A stretch of DNA of 48,373 nucleotides from positions 1,957-50,329 of the forward strand of contig QQSB01000064.1 in assembly GCA_003602515.1 (NCBI GenBank), read 5' to 3'. Positions 10,310 to 19,736 of this stretch are shown piece by piece. Position 1 is the first letter of the stretch. Every line of letters begins with the position of its first letter. The translations under genes were made by a program, and so were the position numbers. This stretch comes from Candidatus Poseidoniales archaeon. GTDB taxonomy: Archaea; Thermoplasmatota; Poseidoniia; Poseidoniales; Thalassarchaeaceae. The notes under the pieces were generated by a model. That model did not search any database, had not been told where the DNA came from, and saw only the letters and a list, made by a program, of their open reading frames with translations.

Positions 10310-11901
10310 ATTGGTCTCGGTCCGGACCTGATTACTTCCTCTGTACAACCCTCACTGTATTGCTCAAAGTTCTCGATGAACATCTGAGCCAGTAGATTGG
10401 CCACGTTATCATACCTTTCCTCATCATCCCAAGTTCCCCTGGGTTGTAGAATACTATCAGGAACTCCCTCACAGGTTGTGGGGACTTCAAAGCCAAACCT
10501 CTCATCTTTTACGAAGACAACGTCAGCCAGATCCCCATTAATCGCAGAATTGAGTAGATTCCTGGTCCAACTAATCTTGATTCGACTGCTCGCATCTGCT
10601 CCTCCTGCAATCCAGCCAGTATTGATTAGCCAGCACTTGGCGTTGTTTTCTCTGATCTTTTCCGAAAGTAAATCGGCGTAAGTGCTTGGATGCCTTGGCA
10701 TGAAAGGGGCCCCGAAACAGGTTGAGAACGTTGCTTGGGGTTCTGTTACCCCCATCTCTGTTCCTGCGACCTTAGCAGTGTAGCCCGACATGAAGTGGTA
10801 TGCGGCCTGCTCTGGGCTTAGTCTGGAAAGGGGTGGCAACACACCAAAGGCATCACAAGTTAGGAAGACCACGTTTTTCGGGTTCCCCGCCATAGAATCT
10901 GGAGTTCGATTCTGAATGAATTCAATGGGGTATGATCCTCTTGTGTTCTGAGTGAGGGAGCCGTTGTCAAAGTCCGGAGTGCCATCAGCATTCAATACCA
11001 CATTTTCTAGAATTGAACCACGCATCTTTGTAGTAGCGAAAATCGCTGGCTCGTCCTCTTCGGACAGTCTAATGAGCTTGGCGTAACAACCACCTTCGAA
11101 GTTGAAGACGCCCCTGTCTGACCACCCATGCTCATCATCACCAATCAGAGCTCGATTGGGATCGGCAGACAGAGTAGTCTTTCCCGTTCCAGAAAGTCCG
11201 AAGAAAAGAGCTGACTCTTTCCCATCTGTATTGGCCGAACAATGCATTGGGAGAAGGCCCCTGGTAGGAAGAATGTGATTCATTATTGTGAATATAGCCT
11301 TCTTAATTTCCCCTGCATAATGAGTTCCACCGATTATCACAAGACCCCTGTCTAAGGCAATAATTACGAAGACATCGGAGTTGACTCCGTCACTCATACT
11401 GGATTTCAACTCAGGAGCATGCAGGATAGTGAATTCTGGGATATGGGCTGCAATTTCATCCTCCGAGGCCCGAACGAACATGTTGTGCATGAAGGCTGCA
11501 TGCCATGCCTTCTCAGTAACCAGTCTGACTGGCATCCTGAATTCTGGATCCGCTCCACAGAATGCATCTTTGACGAACAGGTTCTCTGCAGCGTTTAGGT
11601 GTGCGCGGGTCTTGACCAGTAGTCTCTCGAAAACAGCGGGTGCAGTAGGTCTGTTGACCTCACCCCACCAAACATCCTCTGCCATACCGGCCTCGTCCAC
11701 AATGAATCGATCATTTGGTGAACGGCCAGTCCTCTCTCCTGTAACAGCAAGTAGTACAGAATCAGAAGTTAGTTTTGCCTCTCCGAGATCGACTGCTTGA
11801 GTATGTAGTCCTTCGGAACCCATGTTCCAATGTACATTCCCAGACGGCTCAAGGCCATGTTGGGATAAATCAACGGCCCTACTCTGAGAGGAACTCTGCA
11901 C
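10306..11901 (-). CDS. pckA: Phosphoenolpyruvate carboxykinase (ATP)
   Basis: GERTGRSPNDRFIVDE, GGTHYAGEIKKAIFTIMN, FGLSGTGKTTLSADPNRALIGDDEHGW. GTG start. Its stop overlaps the maeB stop in a shared CTAG. Confidence 0.96.
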   Translation of the reverse strand: MQSSSQSRAVDLSQHGLEPSGNVHWNMGSEGLHTQAVDLGEAKLTSDSVLLAVTGERTGRSPNDRFIVDEAGMAEDVWWGEVNRPTAPAVFERLLVKTRAHLNAAENLFVKDAFCGADPEFRMPVRLVTEKAWHAAFMHNMFVRASEDEIAAHIPEFTILHAPELKSSMSDGVNSDVFVIIALDRGLVIIGGTHYAGEIKKAIFTIMNHILPTRGLLPMHCSANTDGKESALFFGLSGTGKTTLSADPNRALIGDDEHGWSDRGVFNFEGGCYAKLIRLSEEDEPAIFATTKMRGSILENVVLNADGTPDFDNGSLTQNTRGSYPIEFIQNRTPDSMAGNPKNVVFLTCDAFGVLPPLSRLSPEQAAYHFMSGYTAKVAGTEMGVTEPQATFSTCFGAPFMPRHPSTYADLLSEKIRENNAKCWLINTGWIAGGADASSRIKISWTRNLLNSAINGDLADVVFVKDERFGFEVPTTCEGVPDSILQPRGTWDDEERYDNVANLLAQMFIENFEQYSEGCTEEVIRSGPRPI

Positions 11902-12038
11902 CCAACTTCCCCCGCCTTTCCGACGGGGATTAAGTCTTCAAGCATTACGGCTCGGAAAAAAGTTCATGCTAGGCATTTTCGTTCGAATGTCGACCATCAG
12001 GGGATGTGATTATGCAATACATGCTCTGTTGCGGAGCG

Positions 12039-15000
12039 ATGACAGACGAGGAGGCTCCAGACAAAATCATCCGAGAAAGAGAGTTCAAACTCCCTTCTGG
12101 AATCAATATCGATAATCTCGATGTTCCTACTGAGATGACTACTGGAGAAAATTCTGGAATTTATCCTGAGAAGAAAGATGAGGCTATTGGGGATATCTTT
12201 GATCCATTCTCTGAATCCAGTGAAGACTCACCGGGGAAGGTCAGAGAAGATGGGAGTGTGGATAATTCTCCTGAGAGAGATCTAGTTTCTCTAATTTCCA
12301 TAGAGGGGGAAGAGAGGATAAACTGGGTTATCATGGTCTCGATGATTGTTCTATACAGTGCTATTAGCATTCAAATTGGTAGGACTTTTGACTCAATTGT
12401 TGGAGCTTTCTTGCTCATCACTCTAGCAGCAATGGGCTTTGTATTGGGAGAAATTTGGGTTCCTAGGGATCGAATGAAATTGCTGGGAGTAACTTGGGTC
12501 ATCATTTCAATGAAGGTCTTGTACGGCCTTGCAATAGAGCTCAGATACTGGGAGGTGATTGGAGACGACCTGTCTCTAGGTGTGATTTTGATACTCCTAG
12601 TTGGAGTCAATATTTTTGTCGCCTACAGGCATAATCATGATGCTATCGCAGCACAGTCTACTCTTGTTCTACTTGCGGTTGGGTCCACTGCTGGAACTGA
12701 GTTTGGTGAAGTGGGCGTTGCTGGCATGATTCTGGTTGCGACAGTTGTTCTCCACGTTATTGCCCTGAACAGAGACTCTGGCAACCTAGCCTCACTCGGA
12801 ATAGCGTCGTCTAATCTCTGGATTGGAATGCATGCGGTAACTTCTCGTTTTTCTGTGGGGCCTCTTGACGTTATACCGATTGATGGGCCCCTGCTACTAT
12901 TCCTTCTGTTAATGTCGGTGACAGCAATGAATGCCTACATGGCGACGAAATTCGCCAAGAAAGAGAACTGGTTCTCGAAGGGTTTCGAAACAATTGGATT
13001 AGGTAATCCCGGACTGTGGGGTGTTTCCATTTCACTGGGAATGATTGGAGCGATGTTGGCTGTTGCTTCGAATAAAGAAGATTTAGGATATGCGTTGGGC
13101 ATGGTTACTTTCCTTGGAGGAGCCTTTGGGGGGTCTTATCTTGTCGTTAGGGGCGTCGAGCCTGAACGAGTCTATGCCCCACTAGTTGTTACTGCATCGA
13201 TTCTGACAATTATTTTGCTATATGGGAATTCTGTGAGAGATGCTATCGGCTTGTCCTCTTATCTGGTCTTCACCTTGGTTGGTTCCTCGGTCACAGTTGT
13301 GATAATACTTAGAGATCAGAATAGCGTAACTGATAGGGTTCTTTGGATTGGTGCGATTGCCATATTGGCAATATTGGTCCTTCTTGTGCCGACTGGGTCC
13401 GAGGGGCGTGGAGATGGGGGAATCATGTTGTTGGGGTTCCTCTCTTTGCTGCACATTGGAACTGCTACTCTGGCGATAAAAAGGAATTCTCCCTCACTAT
13501 CTGGAGTGACGGTGCTTCTACCTTGGTCGTGGGTCATTGCTGAGAAGTTGATTGAAGAGTCTGTTCGTACTATCGTGCTAGCTAATGATTTATCAGATTT
13601 CAACGTGGGTATTGAACTCGAAACTACTCCTCTGGCAATTTACCTTGGTTTGGCATCCATCCTTCTGTTTATTGTAAACACAAGAATGGGAGAAACTGGG
13701 GTAAATCTAGCATCTGGCTTCCTGGGAATCACTGAGATTTCGGCTACAATCAGAGATTCTGGGTTGCTCAATCTCTGGAGTATCGGACTCTGGTTACCTG
13801 TGATGACAATTCTGATACTAGCACAATTTGGTGGGTTCACAACGGTTTCTCTTGTGGCTTTACTAGCACTACTGTCTGGGTTGCATGTTACAAGTTTCGT
13901 TCTAGGTCTCAGGACTGGGGGTGCGGATGGAATTATCTGGGTATTAGCACTGAGTTTCTTGATCGTCCAGTGGAGGCATGGTCTCGATGAGGCGATGATA
14001 GTACTAATGTGCATATCAATTGCATTGATTCTGAATTTTGGGGAAGATCGTAATTTCACTCTAGGGATGGGGATGATGTCTGCTCCAATGCTTGTCTTCA
14101 TTACTGGAAGAAGTTCCAATCTAGAATTGGCGACTCCCGTTTGGTTCAATGATCTGTATGAGGAGTCAAGCCTTGGGACAATACCAGAGACCGAGTTTTT
14201 TGCATTATTGAGCAGTTTGGTTATGGTTGCAATTTTCTTACCGAGAGCGGAGAAGATGGAGAGTATTCTGAAACCAGCATCCACTGCATTGATTCTAATC
14301 GTCATCACAAACGTTCTATCGTTTAATTCGGGCAATTTCCTCCTCCAAGTTTCATCTGGGACAGTATTTGCATCTACTTCGGTTTGGCTGATTTCTAGAG
14401 GTGAGCTTAGATCTGAGTTGCGAACCATTGCAAAGAGGGACTCAATTGTCAGTATGGTTTCTGATGGTTCGATTTCACGGAGCGGTTCCTTATCTTCATA
14501 CAATCCCAAAGTAGCGGAAATGGAAGAGCTACGGAAGAGGAAGAGGGAGCTTTCTGAAACTGATGACGTCTCTGAGCTATTGACCTCTGAGATTACCCAT
14601 ATGCCGATCGTTGGGCTAGTAATCCTAGGGATTGTATTGATTATTACCATACTAATTTCCGCAATGGGATCGAGCTCTCTGATACTAATTGCTTCGGGAT
14701 TTTTCTGCTGTATCATAGTTCTACTAATCAGGAATCGAACAATGGGACTGGAGCTCGAATTGCCTCATTTCATTGGCATGGAGATGCCCATTGCGGCTGC
14801 AGTATCGGGACTCTGTATGGCCCTAGTTTCGGGACATGTCTTCCCCCCTGGGAGCAGTCCCTACGAATTGCTAGACATGGCGGTCGTGACTGTTCTAGTG
14901 TTTGTTCTACTAATGACATCACTATTGTACCAGAAGAATCTCCTAGACAGGATTGCAATAGCAATTGATTGGTTCATTCTCCCACTATTGCTGGCCCGCT

Positions 15001-15785
15001 TAGTAGCAATTGCGCTGGGAGGAGCCCTGCCGGCTCCAATGACCGTGGATCCTTTTGCTCACGGTATGTTGGAATGGACAATTCCATGGTTAATTCTTGA
15101 ATCATTGCTAATTCTGTGTGTTTTGGTTGGTTTCTGGGTAGATGAAAAGAAGGATACCCTGGGTAGGAAGCATGGCTTGAATGGATTAGGTATTGGCTCG
15201 CGTAGTTTGGGCATAATGATGATGTCATTCGGGCCGGCGGGATTGCTTGCTGCATCTAGTGCAGCGTTTCGCAGTATTAGGACCGAGCAGCCATCTGGGC
15301 TTGGGATTGCCCTGCCTGTTGGAGTCTTGGCTTGTTTTTCACTAATTCACTGGAATGATGAGTTGTTAGCATCATCTGATTATTTTGAATGGACCGTATT
15401 GCTTCTAGGAATAATGATTATCGTTTCTTGTGGACTTACCGTCCCTCTAAATCTGGAAAAGTGGACCATTACTCTAGCCATTGATGGCCATTTATTCATT
15501 ATCTCAGGAGCAATAATGTTGGGAATGGTGGGTGGCTTCGAAATACCACTACTGCTGATTCTGATGTCTACCACAGTATGGATTGTCGGGATTCTTCAAC
15601 TTAGGAAGTCGCTAAGGATTTGGGGACTTGCGGATTTGATCGCTGCGATCCTCTGTTCATTCGTTTTCGCTTCCAAGGGTTTCGACCAATACGAGATATT
15701 GCTTGGGATGACTGCTCTAGCATTGGAGTTGGGTGTAATTGCCTGGCTTGGATTAACAAATCAGGATGAATTACGCAGAGACTAG
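12039..15785 (+). CDS. Very large polytopic membrane protein of unknown function
   Basis: ~1250 aa. Acidic N-terminal ~95 residues, then more than 20 hydrophobic segments by eye, interrupted by a charged loop (NPKVAEMEELRKRKRELSETDD). ORF opens at GTG 12006; ATG 12039 (MTDEEAPDK) is a plausible start. Confidence 0.85.
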   Translation: MTDEEAPDKIIREREFKLPSGINIDNLDVPTEMTTGENSGIYPEKKDEAIGDIFDPFSESSEDSPGKVREDGSVDNSPERDLVSLISIEGEERINWVIMVSMIVLYSAISIQIGRTFDSIVGAFLLITLAAMGFVLGEIWVPRDRMKLLGVTWVIISMKVLYGLAIELRYWEVIGDDLSLGVILILLVGVNIFVAYRHNHDAIAAQSTLVLLAVGSTAGTEFGEVGVAGMILVATVVLHVIALNRDSGNLASLGIASSNLWIGMHAVTSRFSVGPLDVIPIDGPLLLFLLLMSVTAMNAYMATKFAKKENWFSKGFETIGLGNPGLWGVSISLGMIGAMLAVASNKEDLGYALGMVTFLGGAFGGSYLVVRGVEPERVYAPLVVTASILTIILLYGNSVRDAIGLSSYLVFTLVGSSVTVVIILRDQNSVTDRVLWIGAIAILAILVLLVPTGSEGRGDGGIMLLGFLSLLHIGTATLAIKRNSPSLSGVTVLLPWSWVIAEKLIEESVRTIVLANDLSDFNVGIELETTPLAIYLGLASILLFIVNTRMGETGVNLASGFLGITEISATIRDSGLLNLWSIGLWLPVMTILILAQFGGFTTVSLVALLALLSGLHVTSFVLGLRTGGADGIIWVLALSFLIVQWRHGLDEAMIVLMCISIALILNFGEDRNFTLGMGMMSAPMLVFITGRSSNLELATPVWFNDLYEESSLGTIPETEFFALLSSLVMVAIFLPRAEKMESILKPASTALILIVITNVLSFNSGNFLLQVSSGTVFASTSVWLISRGELRSELRTIAKRDSIVSMVSDGSISRSGSLSSYNPKVAEMEELRKRKRELSETDDVSELLTSEITHMPIVGLVILGIVLIITILISAMGSSSLILIASGFFCCIIVLLIRNRTMGLELELPHFIGMEMPIAAAVSGLCMALVSGHVFPPGSSPYELLDMAVVTVLVFVLLMTSLLYQKNLLDRIAIAIDWFILPLLLARLVAIALGGALPAPMTVDPFAHGMLEWTIPWLILESLLILCVLVGFWVDEKKDTLGRKHGLNGLGIGSRSLGIMMMSFGPAGLLAASSAAFRSIRTEQPSGLGIALPVGVLACFSLIHWNDELLASSDYFEWTVLLLGIMIIVSCGLTVPLNLEKWTITLAIDGHLFIISGAIMLGMVGGFEIPLLLILMSTTVWIVGILQLRKSLRIWGLADLIAAILCSFVFASKGFDQYEILLGMTALALELGVIAWLGLTNQDELRRD

Positions 15786-15903
15786 TCCTGAAGTGCCAAC
15801 GTTGATGACAGGCGGACAATTCTAGGGACATGTGACGAGGTCGTGGATATCCGATACCCCTGACGAGGTTGAACATCCCCCCATACCTTTGGGGCTGAAT
15901 AAG

Positions 15904-16794
15904 ATGACCATACCTCGGGTATCCCTAGTCCTCTCCATAGTTACTGGTCTGGGGCTGCTATTTTCGTCCATCTGGGTTGGTCTTTCAGCGATGTCATTCT
16001 TGGAAGATCTCGAAGCATCCTTCGGTACTACGGATGTCGAAATTCTCAAGGAGGATGGACGATGGTTGTGGGAAGTTAGTGTCCTTTTTGATACATGTTC
16101 TTCACGTGAAGATGACTGGGAGTGGCCAGAGTCACTAGCGAGCCAAGATGATGTTTTTCTACTACCAGGAGAGGTTCGCTGCGACTGGCAGCATCAGGGC
16201 GAAGGCGATTCGGCGAGTATAGTGGTACACAATAGGGGAAATCAGACACTCAATCTCGTAATGGAAATTAGTGGTGGAGGCGTAGTCTTCGCTGCGAATA
16301 GTCAGCCATACCTAATTATCAATGAATTGAGTGCGAATGACAGCAGTATTATGGAAATCAATCTGGTTGAGGCGGTGTCCGAACGTGAGATTAGCGTCAC
16401 AGCCACCCACATTTCCGTTCTTCAGGCACAGGTTCGGATGGATCTTGCCATCTTCCAAGGCCCTGATAGCAGAGACATTCACATCCAAGATGGTGATTCC
16501 GTGGAGGTTCACTACACGGTTTGGGACGCCGATACAGGTGAGGAGTTGGATGATGGTACGTGGGTAGAAAACGCGGGTGACCCGTGGTTCTCAATCGAAG
16601 GTTTTGGATGGTCTGCAATTGGACTTGATATCGATAATGACAGAGGGGTGGCATTCCCTCTTACTGATACTGGAACAACTCATGTCACTCTTCTACCACC
16701 TCCGATAGCATATGGCAATAGCGAGGGTCACGAACTAGAGGAAACCTGGCTGAGATTCGAATTGAAGTTGGAGAGAGCGCCAGTCTCTGAGTAA
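15904..16794 (+). CDS. Membrane-anchored protein with C-terminal FKBP-type PPIase-like domain
   Basis: N-terminal TM (MTIPRVSLVLSIVTGLGLLFSSIWVGLSAMSFL). C-terminal DGDSVEVHYTVWDADTGEELDDGTW...VTLLPPPIAYGNSEGHELEETWLRFELKLER resembles the FKBP pattern (V.V.Y....G, PP..AYG, L.F...L). Confidence 0.65.
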   Translation: MTIPRVSLVLSIVTGLGLLFSSIWVGLSAMSFLEDLEASFGTTDVEILKEDGRWLWEVSVLFDTCSSREDDWEWPESLASQDDVFLLPGEVRCDWQHQGEGDSASIVVHNRGNQTLNLVMEISGGGVVFAANSQPYLIINELSANDSSIMEINLVEAVSEREISVTATHISVLQAQVRMDLAIFQGPDSRDIHIQDGDSVEVHYTVWDADTGEELDDGTWVENAGDPWFSIEGFGWSAIGLDIDNDRGVAFPLTDTGTTHVTLLPPPIAYGNSEGHELEETWLRFELKLERAPVSE

Positions 16795-16836
16795 TTGTCG
16801 CGAAAGTGACTTGACTAAGTTCCAACGGGACTGGCC

Positions 16837-18138
16837 ATGGGTGAGGAGGAGCATAAGCCAATTGTTCCTTCTAAGAGGGGTCTAACCTATGCGAAAAGAA
16901 AGTTCGAACCGAAGTCCGCAAGGAAGGGCGAGCCTGAGTTCTTCATGGACGAAGGGATGAGGAGGCTATCCACTCCATGGTCTGTTGCCTCGATAAGGGC
17001 TGGTCAGATTGACCCTCTTTCACTTCCTGCTGGAGTGATCCTGGACGCAGCAGCCGGCTCTGGAATCCAACTAATTGCCTTTTCAAAGATTTTGAAGAGG
17101 CCTGCTCTAGGGATTGAATTAGACGAGGATATTGCCAAGCTTTGTGCTGCAAATATGCAATTGAGCTCCGAGGGTGAGGTTCAACGGTCACTTGATAGAG
17201 TCCTAGTGGGAGATGGGGGGTCCGCTGAATCTGCAATGACTTGTTACTGGACCAGCCTGAGAGATGCTGGCACGCGCGCTCACCCCCCTGTAGCTATGCT
17301 ACATCTTGATCCAGCGAGGCCGAGAGATGCGCAGAACCACAGTCTTGAGGAAATGGAACCAGACATAAAGACGGTTCTGAAGTCCTGGAGCAGTCATTTG
17401 CAGATTGGTCCGAATGGGCCTGCTGTTCTGTTAGATTTGTCTCCCAGACTTGACGCTGTTCAAAGAGCCATGGTTGATGGAATTCTTGAGACGACCTTCC
17501 CCGGATCCTCATGGACATGGGAGTGGCTCAGTAGAGGGGGAGGGAGGGTTGACAGGCTCTCGGTTTGGGTTGGTTCTCTTTCTTCAAGTAGTTCGAACAG
17601 ATGCATGAGGGTGGGGCGAAAGAATATCATTGCAAGTATCGAAGGAGATAGTTCGGGAGCGGTTGAGTCATCGTTCAATAGCGTGATGGAGATCCCTCGA
17701 GGGGCCTATCTAACAATAGTTGATCCTGTACTAATTGAGAGTGGACTCCAGAACTCGTGGCACGATATGGCAGTTGGGAGTGGCACAGGTTCTTCTTGGG
17801 TCAGAATCGAGGGTAGGAGGCCTATGCTTATCCATACAGATGAGTTATCGGGAGATGACGAAGTTAGGGGTTTTGTCGTTGCCACAGGGAAAATAGTACA
17901 ACACAGACTCTCTGCACCAGAACTTCATACCATAGACCAAGTGGCAGCCTCAGTCGCGAAAAAGAGGATTTCTAACCTCACCCTTAGGTGTAGTCTTGAT
18001 CCAGAAATTCATCCAACTCTTCAGAGGAGGATAACTAAGGAGTTGAAAGGGACTGAAGGAACGAAGGGATTCATGGTGGACTTGGATGTATTAAGACCTA
18101 ATGGAAATCATAAGGTGTATGTTGTTTGCAAGGAGTAG
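16837..18138 (+). CDS. Class I SAM-dependent methyltransferase with THUMP-like C-terminal domain
   Basis: ILDAAAGSGIQLIAFSK (motif I), MLHLDPARPRDAQ (DPAR-type motif), C-terminal domain after the Rossmann fold. Confidence 0.75.
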   Translation: MGEEEHKPIVPSKRGLTYAKRKFEPKSARKGEPEFFMDEGMRRLSTPWSVASIRAGQIDPLSLPAGVILDAAAGSGIQLIAFSKILKRPALGIELDEDIAKLCAANMQLSSEGEVQRSLDRVLVGDGGSAESAMTCYWTSLRDAGTRAHPPVAMLHLDPARPRDAQNHSLEEMEPDIKTVLKSWSSHLQIGPNGPAVLLDLSPRLDAVQRAMVDGILETTFPGSSWTWEWLSRGGGRVDRLSVWVGSLSSSSSNRCMRVGRKNIIASIEGDSSGAVESSFNSVMEIPRGAYLTIVDPVLIESGLQNSWHDMAVGSGTGSSWVRIEGRRPMLIHTDELSGDDEVRGFVVATGKIVQHRLSAPELHTIDQVAASVAKKRISNLTLRCSLDPEIHPTLQRRITKELKGTEGTKGFMVDLDVLRPNGNHKVYVVCKE

Positions 18139-18241
18139 AGGGGCTTTCATCAAAATGAGGGTGTCCAATCGGTTCAAATAGGAACTGTATTTCGCGAGGA
18201 TGCCGAAAAGGCCACCGAAAGGTGAACACGGGGGAACCGTA

Positions 18242-18709
18242 ATGCCAAAAGTGAACGAAGCTGAACTTGGAGATGACTTCTCGTATATTGTCAGAATCGC
18301 TGATACTGATATTGATGGTTTGAAGCCAATAACCTATGGACTCGCCTCGGTCAAGGGAGTTGGGATAAGGACTTCAATGATGATTTGCAAACTTTCTGGG
18401 ATCGATGGCACTAGGCTCGGTGGGCATTTATCCTCTGATGAGCAAGATCAGCTCAGGAAGGCAATTGACGATTACGCAACTAATGTCCCCTGGTGGATGG
18501 TGAACAGGCAGAGGGATCTGGAGTCAAATGAAGATGCACATATCATTGCCAATGAAGTTGGTATGACGAAAGATGACGATGTGGCTAGGCTGGCTGAAAT
18601 CAAGACTTGGCGTGGGATGAGGCACAGGAGTGGTCACAAGGTCAGGGGTCAGAGGCTAAGATCGAATGGACGAAGAGGCTCTGCATTGGGTGTCCAGAGG
18701 AAGAAGTGA
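18242..18709 (+). CDS. rps13: 30S ribosomal protein S13
   Basis: FSYIVRIADTDIDGLKPITYGLASVKGVGIRTS...TWRGMRHRSGHKVRGQRLRSNGRRG. First gene of S13-S4-S11-RpoD order. Confidence 0.97.
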   Translation: MPKVNEAELGDDFSYIVRIADTDIDGLKPITYGLASVKGVGIRTSMMICKLSGIDGTRLGGHLSSDEQDQLRKAIDDYATNVPWWMVNRQRDLESNEDAHIIANEVGMTKDDDVARLAEIKTWRGMRHRSGHKVRGQRLRSNGRRGSALGVQRKK

Positions 18710-18718
18710 GGTGATTCA

Positions 18719-19342
18719 ATGGGCGAGCCAAAATTCTCCAGGCCACGGACACAGACTCCGACGCATCCTTGGAAACAGGCAAGGATTGACGAGGAACACG
18801 ATCTAAAGGAAAGATTTGGATTAAAGAAAGTGGGAGGGATGAGGGAGATATGGAGAGAGAAGTCATCCCTAAGGAGACATCGAAACCAAGCGATGAAGCT
18901 TATCGGAAGGGTTGATTCATCAGAGGGTCACTATGCTAAGGAGAAGGAGCAGTTACTCGATTCTCTTACTAGGAAGGGTCTTTTGCAGACAGGTGCTGAC
19001 ATAGGAGACGTACTGGAGATAAATGTCGAACATATGCTTTCAAGGAGGTTCCAATCAGTGGTATACTACAAGGGGCTTGCACCTTCGATGAGAGCAGCGA
19101 GGAATCTGATTGTGCACGGGCACATTTGTATTGGCGAGCAGCGAATGACCGTTCCTGGTTATCATGTTCTGAAGGAAGAGGAGGATTCGTTACAGTATAG
19201 CCACAACTCTCCTTTTGCTGATCCTGAGCATCCATTCAGGAAGGACTTGGAGACGATGAGATTCCAAGAGGAAGAAGAAGACGAAGAACCCGATGAGTCT
19301 ACTGGAGATGCTGATTCCGATACTGACAAGGAGGAGAAGTAA
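18719..19342 (+). CDS. rps4: 30S ribosomal protein S4 with acidic C-terminal tail
   Basis: SRPRTQTPTHPWKQARIDEEHDLKERFGLKK..., S4 domain LSRRFQSVVYYKGLAPSMRAARNLIVHGHICIGEQRMTVPGYHV. Tail EEEEDEEPDESTGDADSDTDKEEK. Confidence 0.97.
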   Translation: MGEPKFSRPRTQTPTHPWKQARIDEEHDLKERFGLKKVGGMREIWREKSSLRRHRNQAMKLIGRVDSSEGHYAKEKEQLLDSLTRKGLLQTGADIGDVLEINVEHMLSRRFQSVVYYKGLAPSMRAARNLIVHGHICIGEQRMTVPGYHVLKEEEDSLQYSHNSPFADPEHPFRKDLETMRFQEEEEDEEPDESTGDADSDTDKEEK

Positions 19343-19722
19343 TGGGTCATAAAGCGATTCTGCATATTTACAGCACTTTCAACAACGTGCTAATTACCGC
19401 TACAGATCTAACTGGCGCTGAGACTGTTTGCAAGGTCTCTGGAGGGATGGTGACCAAGGGCGGTAGTGACTCTGGGGGTCAGTTTGCTGCTACTAGGGCG
19501 GCAGAGAAAATCGCCGAGATGCTGTCTGAGAAAGATTTTGATCAAGTCATAGTGAAGTATCGAGGTGCTGGAGGAAATAGATCAAACAGTGCTCCTGGTG
19601 CGACGGCTGCGATTAGAGCTCTAACCCGAGCAGGTGTTAGAATTACAAGAATCGAAGATGTGACGCCAATGCCAACTGACGGTACAAAGAGCAAGGGCGG
19701 AAGAAGGGGCAGAAGAGTTTGA
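19342..19722 (+). CDS. rps11: 30S ribosomal protein S11
   Basis: ILHIYSTFNNVLITATDLTGAETVCKVSGGMVTKGG...IRITRIEDVTPMPTDGTKSKGGRRGRRV-type C-terminus. Confidence 0.98.
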   Translation: MGHKAILHIYSTFNNVLITATDLTGAETVCKVSGGMVTKGGSDSGGQFAATRAAEKIAEMLSEKDFDQVIVKYRGAGGNRSNSAPGATAAIRALTRAGVRITRIEDVTPMPTDGTKSKGGRRGRRV

Positions 19723-19736
19723 ATTGAGGTGAAAAT

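Noticed and set aside
13640-14716. 358-aa minus-strand ORF inside the large membrane protein
   Set aside because: Antisense to a clear hydrophobic membrane protein; Ile/Ser/Thr-rich translation is the expected complement of that coding frame.
18719-19342. Acidic tail of ribosomal protein S4 as a novelty
   Set aside because: An acidic disordered C-terminal extension is unremarkable in archaeal ribosomal proteins without further evidence.
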